Shown: positions 1-10,382 of the stretch, piece by piece | How the letters are laid out: the number at the start of each line of letters is the position of its first letter | Numbering within the stretch: position 1 is the stretch's first letter | Assembly: GCA_050084515.1 (NCBI GenBank) | Contig: CM114273.1 | Location: forward strand, 15,562,001-15,626,000 | Direction: 5' to 3' | DNA: 64,000 bases | DNA from: Blasia pusilla | Taxonomy: Eukaryota > Marchantiophyta > Marchantiopsida > Blasiales | Made by a program: the position numbers and the translations under genes | Notes under the pieces: model-generated | Told to the model about the DNA's origin: nothing | Databases searched by the model: none | What the model saw: only the letters and a program-made list of their open reading frames with translations

Positions 1-89
1 ATACTAGAGTTCTTGTTGATGTAAGTCTTATTGTTGGAGGTGTAGGATTTAGACCGGATAGACACCGTTACTTTGGAAATTAGGCTTTA

Positions 90-800
90 CCCATGTTGAG
101 GCTAGTTGGGAGTTGGATGTGGGGTTAGCTTGGGAAAACATATATATTGGTGGTTTTGAGAGATTATGCACATCTTATAACATATGTGGGAGAATGTTAT
201 TTTCCATGCATTATCGAGTCTTACTATAATCATGATGAAGACTTGATAGTCAAATATTGGACCTAACTTGATAGGAGGAGAACAATATTGGATATACCAA
301 CTCTTGAGGAGATTTAGGTACATTTAAGGGTCCGAGATTTTATATCGAGTTGGCTAGTGACACTCTAATCTTTTGAAAACCTTATAGGTACAATAATACG
401 GAGAGGGCTTTAATTTATAGTAGGAGATAGGACCTAGATGAGACAAGACTAGTGCACATTTTGCATCTTGAGAATGGCTATGCCATAAATATGTCCACCA
501 AGAAGGATCTGCATAGATAGATAGGTAGAGGAGTGGAGACCATGAGCCTATCAATTGGCACATAAATATTGATAAATGTGCTATGCTCATCCCAAAGGAT
601 ATCTCCGATGTTAGTACATAAGGAATTGAAGGATTGTGGGAAGGATTGTTTGTATCAATGGTGGTTCTTACCATTGAGGTTGAAGAATACTCCAATGGAG
701 TAGGTTCCATGATCTTGACAGGTAGGATCTTAACATATTTGGACTTTTATAGGTATCATATTGATGATGTCGTAATTTTCAATTCCAAAATCATCCTCCG
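90..800 (+). pseudogene. Ty3/gypsy pol relic, family E copy 1 (reverse transcriptase)
   Basis: A very old, multiply frameshifted and stop-ridden reverse-transcriptase segment. It is recognised by nucleotide and conceptual-protein alignment with the better copy at 14.78-15.47 kb. Shared blocks are 'gagttggctagtgac' near 341, the 'gagagggctttaattta' block near 401, a frame reading HEPINWHINIDKCAM near 520-590 (equivalent to CGDYHPINQRTRLDRYA in the other copy) and a motif-C remnant YRYHIDDVVIFNS near 745-785 (the usual form is Y-I-D-D). The order of blocks matches the RT fingers and palm. Upstream sequence from about 90 aligns with the pre-RT linker of the second copy. It cannot encode a protein. 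The family assignment rests on the RT block order; the exact lineage is not resolved. Confidence 0.6.
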
Positions 801-2900
801 ATCAAGTTAGGATTGATATCAAACGCGACAAGTCAAGTTCTTCCATGATCATATCAATTATCTAGATTAAACACAATATGCATATGACCTACTAGTTTTA
901 GAGAGAAGGATGGTCAATATTTCATACATTCTATATGCTAGAGATGTGAGTCCACTTTGTGCATTCAAGTGATGGGAAAACTTTTATCAATCATACATTA
1001 AGGGTTTTAGCAAAATTTTGGAGACTTTAACAATGGTGAAAAGATTAGATCATGAAAGGAAATGGGCGATGAGCGAAGACAGGTATTTATAGCAACTCGA
1101 GAATAAATGATTATTTTGGCCCATCTTGAGAATACTACTCATGGGACATCGTTTAAGTTTCCAACTTTCTTCATGCCAATTCGAGTATGTTGGAACTTTG
1201 TTTTGCCCTCGCCTAACATTAAAATAAGGGTAAAGGGTTTGTATTAACCTGTTCTAGTTGCTCAAACAAAAATATGGAGACGTAGTATAATTCACGTGAG
1301 GGAGAATGCTTAGCCATAGACGGGCCATGCCATCTTTTATGTATGATTTGTTTTATCAATAATAATTTTACTCTCATTATTGATTATCGATCACTTTATT
1401 GATAGAGTTAGACAATCTTACCACGTAGGATTTTTTCCGTTGGAATATCATTTCCAAGTAATGCATCAATCTAGATAACTCAACTAGTATCCATACGGAT
1501 TTAGTTGTAACTCGTCTCTTGTTTACAAGACACGAGTGACGCTAGTTGGTAAGAGGTTGTTAGCCATGGAGGGTCACATAACATCAACTTTGAAGGTGGA
1601 ATTAAGTAAGGAGTTCATAGATTTTCATGTGAGTGAGGAGGGGATATGTGATCGATATATCCATAGCGATGGAATGGCATTGGAGTATTGATGTACTCGT
1701 AGCACACCAAACACATTGGAAGCTATGAATCATGATCATATCTTACAATAAGACAAGTGGTTCAAATGGAAGGGAATAAGTGTTTTACAAGTATAGGAGG
1801 ATGGTAGAGTGCGAGAGATGCCTCATTTTGCTCAGCAAACATAGTTAATTAGTGCATCATGCGCGGTAGGGGTAGGGGTATTTTGGACCAAAGTAGACGT
1901 ATATCTTACTCCATATATATTAGTGGTAGCATGGTATGTAAGCACACATAAAATTTGATTTTTTTTAAGGGGTGTGACATGTGACAAGTTATAAATATCC
2001 TTCAACGTTGTGACTTAAACTGGCCCTTCTTAAGTTTCTAACCTACTTGTACAAACCATTATGGACCATCCAAAGTTTTCATAGTTGTACTTTTTATTGA
2101 CTATGGATCTATTCTATCGATGGAGTTTGAAGTTTTCCAAACCTTTATCTTTGATGTATTATCACAACCATTGTGTCATTGTATGAGTTGGTAATGGTTG
2201 ATGGCTTTCAAAATGGATATAGTTAACGTTAGTTGTATTTCTAGATAAAGCACGTGAAGTAGTAGTGTATGGCATGTTTGGATTAGGCGTTGGGCTAAAT
2301 GTGGTGCATAAGCGGAAGTTTTGAATAGCCAAAGTATTGGTTTTATGAGGAAGTTCCATGCCTAGTGTGATCACGCGCTGGTTGAATAGGAGATGACGTT
2401 GTGAGATTATCCGTAGGTAGATGGTATTGCCGAGAGGAGTGAATAGACAATGAAAAGGGATTCATATAAATATGGCTTACAATGATTATGGAGTAAAATG
2501 ACCATGGTGAGTCATAGGCTACTAGCTTAGATGGAGAGCATCATTGGCATTTATTTCATTGTATTTTTTGCTCTCTATATGAGAGCCGTATCTACCTACG
2601 TGGATATATCAAAATGTTGAAGAGGTATTAAACCTACAATTCATATGTTGATTAAAGTATTTGCTCAATCAATAAAATATTTATTTTGAGAGCTCAATCA
2701 ATAAAATATTTGTTTCGAGTAATGCCCATGATGTTTGAGAACTTGGATATTTTATAACATGAAGATACATTTATATATGAAAATATTTGGGGAGGATGAT
2801 ATAAATCAATAATTCAAGGGGCCTATTCGATCAAGGATACAGTATCTAGTTGTATTCGAAAATCATGAGGATCTTGGATGCTTTGGCATAGTGGACAATT
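801..2900. other. Decayed DNA, probably remains of the same gypsy element
   Basis: No reliable gene. The sequence follows directly on the family-E reverse-transcriptase relic and keeps the same moderately G-rich composition to about 1.9 kb, so it is plausibly degraded RNase H and integrase. I could not confirm any motif. From about 1.97 kb the sequence becomes unrecognisable. Confidence 0.3.
2663..2720. repeat. 29 bp direct tandem duplication
   Basis: The unit beginning 'gctcaatcaataaaatattt' at 2663 is repeated at 2692 with a 29 bp period and a few substitutions near the end. It is a short local duplication in AT-rich sequence with no apparent function. Confidence 0.8.
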
Positions 2901-5637
2901 GTAAGGGTGTATGTGGTGTTTCCATTGTGCATTCTTTTCCTAGCAGGATGTGATGGTATGTTTTGGAGAGACCTCGTATGTAACTATGGGCCATATTACC
3001 TTCTTAAAATTGATAAGAAAATAGATCCAAGTCTAGTAGTGATAATTGCAAGCGTTTTTCCCATCTATGTTATGTGGATTAACAAGAGATATGGCTACCA
3101 TGGTAATATGTTCAAGAGAATAACACATCTCATGTTTGACTCTACCTCTCGTTAGGATTCCTAAGGAATATTCGATACCTGTCAAATGTACATACAAGAG
3201 GTAATTATGGATATAGAAATCTAAAGTGGTACAAATAACAATGAGGCAATTAATGATAGGGCGAAATTATTACCCTATATTTTTCCACTTAGCATTATAT
3301 AGATATATTTCATTGTAGGGTAGGAATAGATGGGCTTATGAAATTAGAGGGGTCTAACAACTAGTTCGAGGGACAATTGGAGGTTTTTTTTTATATATGA
3401 TCACATGTACATTTGGTCCCCTTAGTTGAGTGTGGTTATACTCTTAGTGATGGGTATACATATGATCATATATATACATACATACACATATCACTTATAT
3501 TAGAATAGACAGTACATGCGTAGTGTATATGGGGAGGGGAGGAATTTACACCCATAGGACAAAGATGACATGTTGGGAAGATGGGTATCTTGAGTGTGTA
3601 GGATGCCCCTAGTTCAAGGCCCATTTGGAGCTATTTATAATTACCTACCTTTTTGGGTAAGCTCCCTAAGTACTTTGAGTATGGTGGATTTCCAATATCC
3701 ATATATAAAGTTCATGGTCGGAGACTTGGTGAAGTATTTGGACTCAAGTCTACTACGTGGGAGGACAAGTTAGGTTTATTTACTAAAATCCATGATAAAG
3801 TTGTAAAAGTCCATGGAGATGGAAAAGGAAAGTTTGTAGTAATGTCCACTCGTGTATGTGTGTTGGAGGGACTTGTGTGTTTTTATACAACCATGCCAAC
3901 TTCCTATTTTGTAAGGTGATCCACAACCTGCAACTAAGGCTTAGGGTTAGAGAGGTGACTTATTTACATATATAGGTCACGAAAAAGAGAGTTTGGAGAG
4001 TTGACTCTTTCTTTGTTAAGCCTCCTTCCACAAGGCAACAAATCTATGGTTTTCCTTTCATTGTGAATAATGCGAACCTCTCGTTATAAGAGTGAGTTTG
4101 GTTTGACATGGGACAAAAATTGTAGAGTTTATGTGAGATGCCTTTTGGTACATGATCATGTGTCTGTCTTAATTCCATGATCAACTATGGTTTATAGCTT
4201 AATGACCTATATAGATGATGACGTTGATGTATGTTGTATTAAAATGTCTAGACATATTGTAATATTAACATGAAATATTATTTGTTCAACACATAAACTA
4301 AGATGATAAATATAATCTTTCAAGATAATTTAAAATCATATTTTTTTGTTCTTAACTATGTAAACCTCATAAGCCACGAGAGGGAAAAAAAGGAATGTAA
4401 GAGAAATGCACAAGAATGTGAAGAAAATATAAGAATGCTAAAACCTCGGCTAAAACTCCATTAGACATTAAATTAGATTTATAAATATTGGATTGTATTA
4501 CAATATGAGAGCCTTAAACTATTATAAGACCATATATTTAGTAACATATAAATCTAGAAAGATTTTAGGATTATGAACGACGTATAACTCACTAGTTAGT
4601 CCCTCGATAATCAAATATTCACCATGTAGAAAACCAAATTGAAATAAGATCTTTCAATTGCTTCTCACTCTAATTGAATTTGAGGTCACATATAATCCTC
4701 TTATTTAAAAAGTACTTGAGATTGATATATAGAACTTGACAAGGTAATTAATCTTATACAATGATTAGACTTGACTAATCTAAAAGATCATATGGTCATG
4801 GTCAATCTATATATTTTATTTATTGAAGAATGAAGGAAATGGATGGAGAGGGGATTTAATATGTCATATGCGAGGACAATCTCTTGGAAAAGAATTGAAG
4901 TTCTTTTTAAAAGAAAACTATGCAATACCATATTACCGAACATGAAAAGAAAGTAAGATGAGCAATGAAGTTACACAAGGTTATATATGAATGAAACACT
5001 TAAGAGTATCTTCTATTTCAAAATTCAAATAAGTTTAATTAAGGGGAGGTTTTTTCTTGTGCAAAAATATTACAGAAGAAGTCAAGACTCCTATTTGAAT
5101 AATTACATGTTTCTTGTTTTTTCTAGAACTGGGATAAATTTTAGAATAGAAATATACATCGTTTATGAAATATAATAGAATAATAATATCTTATTTATTA
5201 TGGAAATAATCTTATAATATAATTTGAACCTAAGATTTGAACAATAAGATGTTACTACCATTTGTCGAGTTAGGAGTATTTTTTTTCTAATTATTAAAAA
5301 AATGGAGAACTTAACTTGTGTCAATCAGACGCAAGCGTATTTTTGGCCTAGTCTTACTTATACTATTATTTGAGGAAGGGAAACTAAAATATGAAGAAAG
5401 TATATTCTAAAATTATGTGTCATATTATTTCTCATAGAAAATAAACAAGGTAAATCGATAAGATATTTTCATTCTTCCTTTGGATGTTCTCCTTCTCTTT
5501 TTTCGTTCTATAGTATAAGTATCTTCCTATTTTTCTTAACATAGATGAATTATAAATATAACTTATACAATTATAAAGAGGACAATGTCATATTTCGAAT
5601 CGGATCACTTGTATGGCCTAAAACAATTACAACGCGT
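2900..5637. other. AT-rich intergenic sequence, no feature recognised
   Basis: The longest open frames here (2907-3155 and 3653-3919, plus strand) encode 82 and 88 residues without a recognisable domain or coding-like composition. No splice or promoter structure could be defended. I see only AT-rich, mutated DNA. Confidence 0.4.
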
Positions 5638-5645
5638 GAAAATAC

Positions 5646-5953
5646 TAATGGTTGCACAAAAACAGAGATGGAAGGAGAAAATAGAATATATCCACAGACA
5701 TGTCGGTAAGAGATGGAACCCATACTTATAGTTCATGATGGAAGGTAGGGCAAGGGCTAGTGGGGCAATAAGGGAGGAGGAAGTGGGGATGTAAAGAGGA
5801 ATAAACATGAAAGTATGGAACGAATAGGCAAGTGGAGGGGATGAGAAAGAAGGAGAAGGTGGGGCCAATATGGACAAGTCCTTCCTTAGGACGAACGTAA
5901 GTCTACGGATATGGACATGTGTATAGATACAAACTTTATCCATATATAATCTT
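5646..5953 (-). mobile_element. Mutator-like MITE, copy 1
   Basis: A ~308 bp non-autonomous element, minus strand relative to copy 2. The low-coordinate terminus contains GTTGCACAAAAACAGAG (from 5651). The high-coordinate end reads, in reverse complement, like the start of copy 2 (CAAGATTATATATGGATAAAG against CAAAGTTGCATGTGGATAAAG). GAAAATAC at 5638-5645 and 5954-5961 flanks it, an 8 bp exact target duplication (9 bp with one mismatch). The interior has the family signature: a TGGACAAGTCCTTCC-like box, a polypyrimidine stretch and a conserved 'catgatggaaggtagggcaag' region. Short open frames inside recur in every copy by descent and are not genes. Confidence 0.8.
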
Positions 5954-6053
5954 GAAAATACATATTGAAGCTAAGTCTATGGAAGTAATTGGAAGTTGTT
6001 TCCCTATATGTATGGGATTTGTTATTGTGATCTCCTACTAAACTACGTATGGG

Positions 6054-6380
6054 CAAAGTTGCATGTGGATAAAGTCTGTGAGTGTATACATGTCCATGTC
6101 TCTGAACTTATGTCCGTTCTATGGAAGACTTGTCCATATAGGTCCTACCTTTCCCTTCTTTCCCGTTCACATCACTTGCCTTCATGTTCCATACTTTCAC
6201 GTTTCTTTCTGCCTTCATCTCCACTCTCTGCCCCTTATTGGCACTTTCGCCCTTGCTCTACCTTCCATCATGAATTTTAAGTATGGGCCCCACCTCGTGC
6301 AATCCATGTTCATGGACATATCCAAAAATTTCCGTCCATGTCCGTCCGAGGGATCTACTTGTCCAATTTTTTTGCAACCA
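6054..6380 (+). mobile_element. Mutator-like MITE, copy 2 (best preserved)
   Basis: A ~327 bp element with an exact 10 bp flanking duplication, TACGTATGGG at 6044-6053 and 6381-6390. Its ends are inverted: GTTGCA at 6058 and TGCAAC at 6373-6378, followed inward by GGATAAAG/CTTGTCC-like arms. A duplication of 9-10 bp together with the terminal repeats is what defines Mutator-superfamily elements, so MULE-derived MITE is the best classification. It has no transposase and depends on one elsewhere. It lies only about 100 bp from copy 1 in the opposite orientation. Confidence 0.85.
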
Positions 6381-6390
6381 TACGTATGGG

Positions 6391-8200
6391 TATGTATGCA
6401 TTACAACATATAGCAGTATCATTTAATGTTAAATTGCTAGACATTCGTGTAATGCCCAAGTTAATGATCGATCATTTTCAATATCCATCATTATGCTAAA
6501 TGTGTAACTAATGACTAAATCGACCCTCGAAACTATTAAGAACTCTTAATTCAACTTTGAGTGGTCATGTTGGTTGAGAAGGTGAGCGACCCTATTGGCT
6601 AAGAGGGACAGGTGTGAAAAGGATATGTATTAAAAATGGGCACTCTCCCATAATCATTTAAATTGAAGCAAGGGAGTTTACTTACTATGGCAAGAGCGTT
6701 GTAAAGAAGTGAAACTTCATCATGGATTGATTAAGGATCTTTGGCATCTTGTAGAGTTAGGGATTTTCTTTCGTGATTTTTGTACCAAAAAATTATATCA
6801 TTCTAAAAGCAGAGATATGTTAATGCAAAAAACTTATTATTAGCTAATTGGACAACAAGCATTGCATGTATATTGTTACCATTACTTAATCACTTACAAA
6901 CAAAGAGAGACATACAAAGTATTGAGATAATTTTTTTAAATAGCAAAAAATAGATGATGTTGTCTCTTGATCCATATTTGATGGGAAGGGAAAATGAATT
7001 TCAATGGAGAAGGAGTAGATATCTTTCAAATTTTATGGAAGGACGGAGTTACTTAGGGGAGTGGGATATCATTTAAATTTAAATTTATAATTGGAATTAC
7101 TTAGAAGAGTGGAATGTTATTAGTCTTCTAGTATGCAATAAAATATATGTTTTATTTAATTATTGTTATTAAAATATAATTATAATTAATAAATTAATTC
7201 ATATATGATATTATGGGAAAGGAAAATGAATTTCAATGGAAAAGATAAATTACTTAATTAATAAAAAATAACCAAGATTTTAATTACTATATGTTATTTT
7301 TCCGGAAAGAATAGAAGGAGAAGGATAAACATTGTTTAAACTTTTATGGAGGAATGAAATGATTTAGGGACTTGGGTATTAATTAAATTTTAATTGAGGA
7401 ATAAAATAAATTGAAATTTTATTATTCTTATAAGATTTAAAGAAGTGAAAATTATACTTGAATTTTGAGATGAAAAATATCTCAAAATTATTATTAAAAA
7501 AAATACATGCTAACTAGTTTGATAATTTTTCTCGCCTCTCTCTCCCCCAACCTTTAGAGGAATGCACATTTGTCTGTATTTTGCAACATGTGCCAACAAT
7601 AGTGTTGTGCTTAAAACCCAACTAGCGGATGTAATCTTCAAATTTTAAAATGCTTGTGATCTTCATTGCCTTTCTTCATTTAATTGGACTAGTTAAGACC
7701 AGTTAGGGAACTGTGGGATGCACAGTCCACTCCGCTCCACGGTGCTTAACCCTATACCTCCATTCCAAGGTCCCTAACCTCCATCCCATTCTATTACTTG
7801 AATGCCCCCGAGACTACCTAAATTACCAAACCATACCTTTTGGATTTGAAGGGCGATTGGTGAATTCACCAAATTTGAAGGTGATATAGATTGGATTATC
7901 TAGTTTAAAAATGTTATATATAATAAAATCACATAAATATGAATATAAACATATATTTTTAATCCGTCCACCTTTAATCATAATACTTAGAAACGCATCT
8001 AATTTGAATGATAACTTTAGTGATTTCCATCTCAGTACGAATGCATAATAACCCCAACTTTAAGGGACGGCGAAGTGTGATAGGCTTGACGAAAGAGTTA
8101 AGTGTCATCATTGATATCAGTTTTCCCGGAAGTATTCCAAGTATATGTATTATGTAAGCAAATATATATCCATTTTACTATAAAATAAACCTCAAAAGAG
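6391..8200. other. AT-rich sequence with an internal degenerate duplication
   Basis: No gene seen. Two related blocks, about 6980-7115 and 7213-7400, share 'ggaaaatgaatttcaatgga', an 'acttttatggagga'-like stretch and a 'gggtattaattaaattt'-like end, consistent with an old ~220 bp imperfect duplication. The rest is unrecognised. Around 7.68-7.86 kb it becomes less AT-rich without a recognisable feature. Confidence 0.4.
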
Positions 8201-8229
8201 CTATAGTTTCTTAGGTCCCGAGTAATCAT

Positions 8230-9560
8230 CAATTATTAGTACCGTCACTTACGTACATCCGTGTTACGAAGTGGACAGATTCCGACACAAAGAACGGACG
8301 ACAAGGGTCCATCCCTCCGGTCCGTCGAAATCATACTTTGAGGCGAGCACAGTGGGGAAGGGACGGGGCTCGGCGCGGAGTCGTCGTTACAGTCGAACGT
8401 AGCGCGAGCGGCGGTACGTTCACGTGGTATAAGAGCCACAACCGAGACAGCGAACAGATAAGCTCGTGTTCTTATCCGAAGGCTGCTTTGAACGGGACTC
8501 CGCTCGTTAAGTGACGAATTCCCACACTGTTCTTACAGAAAATGGTCCTCTAACAGTTCCCGGTTCGTTAAGAATAATAGTGCCTGCAAGTTATATATGC
8601 CTAAGCGTAACGTGTGAAGTCAGTACCATGGGGCAGATGCCGGCCAGTGATGCGCCCGTGACTCCAAGGCAGCAAAGCCAAGGGGCCCCACTTCCCGACC
8701 ACGTATGGACATTTCCAGGCCGCTTCAAAGCCACGTCACACGCACGAAGGGCACGACAATTCCCACGGGCGCAAACTCGGGCAATCAAAATACGTCAACT
8801 GTCCAACCGCCTTTGCGGTATGCCAGCCGTCGCATCATCATTCGTGTAGATTTAGACAGCGATCGTGAGTCCGGTTTCTATCTGATTTTCGTGCCTGTCA
8901 GGTGGTCTTTATTTCTCCACACTCAATCTATGCCACGTGGGAAACTACGCTTCTAAATTTAAATTTGTGGACAGTTTCAAACATTTATCCCGAGTCGCAC
9001 GTCAAAAACAGGATGGACGACTTCCAAGGCTCGGTTGTTCCCCGGGGGGTCAACACGGATTTCCGTTAAAGTTAACAGAGGCCTTCGGGGTTATACTCTG
9101 TTTGGTGACAGTGTCGGTGACTTTGTTACGTTAAGTCGGAAACGCCGAGCTACGGGTCTGCCGCACTCCACACGGGTTTTGCTAAAGTTGAGTTGTACGT
9201 CGGACCGCGCCGTTGTCTTCAGTGGTTGGGAACAGCCTGTCACGTTGTCCGTAGTGTTTGGCACCCTGTCCCAGTCTGTCCCACCCGGCCCGTGCTCAGG
9301 CCTCGACGAAGAACGCCCCGCGCCCCCTACCTACTCCGCCATCTTTCTACTTGGTCTCCTTTGTATCGAGTACTATCCTCCCCTCCGCACTCCTCTACGG
9401 ACAGTGAGCGGGCGGGGGAAGGCCTACCTACTCTGCCATCTTTCTACTTGGTTTCCAACTTTCCATCCTTTGGATGGAGTACTGTGCTTCACTCTCCAGG
9501 CCACGGACGGTGAACGGGGGAAGGAGCGTTACGAAACGGTCGACACTCCGGACGACCCAG
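8230..9560. other. CpG-rich island without an identified gene
   Basis: This ~1.3 kb is sharply richer in G+C and especially CpG than everything around it (for example 'cggcgcggagtcgtcgtta' near 8370 and 'cgaagaacgccccgcg' near 9308). It contains ACGT-core motifs that can serve as plant G-boxes (cacgtgg at 8421 and ccacgtgg at 8932). Open frames such as 9035-9637 plus exist because of the composition, and several overlap on both strands, so none is convincing. Either a hypomethylated promoter/5' region or the CpG-rich leader of a young LTR element (see the primer-site-like sequence at 8425) would fit. I cannot decide between them. Confidence 0.45.
9331..9525. repeat. ~97 bp imperfect tandem duplication
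   Basis: 'ctactccgccatctttctac' at 9331 recurs as 'ctactctgccatctttctac' at 9428. Both are followed by 'ttggt.tcc', an equivalent 'gagtact' block and an 'acgg(a)cagtgag/acggtgaacgggggaagg' ending. These are two diverged units of about 97 bp inside the CpG-rich island. Confidence 0.7.
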
Positions 9561-9751
9561 TCAACAATCCTCGTGCTCTATTATATTTTGTATTTGAAAA
9601 AACATTAAAATATTCTCGAATGATACCTTTCATATAATTATACTAACTTTCCAGTTTCATTTATTTCGGTTGCCCAATGATTTTGACCTCTTTCCTTTGT
9701 TAGATGTCGTAATCCCTCTACCTTTTTATCATGATAAAACTCAACAATTTG

Positions 9752-9752
<1 letters not shown>

Positions 9753-9801
<49 letters not shown>
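9753..9801. repeat. (TA)n microsatellite
   Basis: About 24 uninterrupted TA units. It marks the abrupt return from the CpG-rich island to AT-rich DNA. Confidence 0.97.
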
Positions 9802-9804
<3 letters not shown>

Positions 9805-10351
9805 AAGTGCATACTTGGGAAATTAGTTTGTGAAACTGTATAAAAGAAATTGGAAATTAAAATTTTGTTGAAGAGGCAAGTGATATCACTTTCTTCCTAG
9901 CTTTTTGAACTCTAGGGTTACACAATTACGAGTCTTGGTAGTTCTTGAAAAAAATTGGATTATTGTATTAGTTTCCGAGTCTTTTCTCGTCATGGGAAAT
10001 CTTGTTTGGTTTTCCATAGTCAAAATTTGTGTTTTTTCATCTTTCATCCCTATATTAATAGCTCAATTCTTACTACCATAAGATATTACTTGCCAAGGTT
10101 ATAATGTAAAGAATTCATGATTCCAAATGGGAATTTTTTTACATCCATAAGTAGGGATGTTTTAAGAATTTGCATTTTCTCTCCCTAGATCATAAAGAAG
10201 TTTTAAAAAGTAAACCATGCGTTCATTAACACATGCGATATGTCTAAACACTTTCTACATATTCGTCATCGAAAACTAAGTTTGTGAATACTCTTTTAAA
10301 AATTCTGAGCATTGTATTGCTTCAAGTATTTTTTTTCTCATCACTACAAAA

Positions 10352-10382
<31 letters not shown>

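Noticed and set aside
2907-3155. An 82-codon frame with a hydrophobic, signal-peptide-like start.
   Set aside because: No homology or motif recognised; it lies in decayed AT-rich DNA without flanking gene structure.
5605-6413. Similar small proteins (RRLTFVLRKDLSI-type) recurring at 5.7, 6.1, 13.5, 29.8, 30.3 and 45.9 kb, which looks like a small gene family.
   Set aside because: The similarity is at DNA level over the whole MITE, in different frames and directions, and follows element boundaries.
9035-9637. A 200-codon plus-strand frame in the CpG-rich island.
   Set aside because: Stops are rare there because of composition, overlapping frames exist on both strands, and no domain or conserved motif is present.
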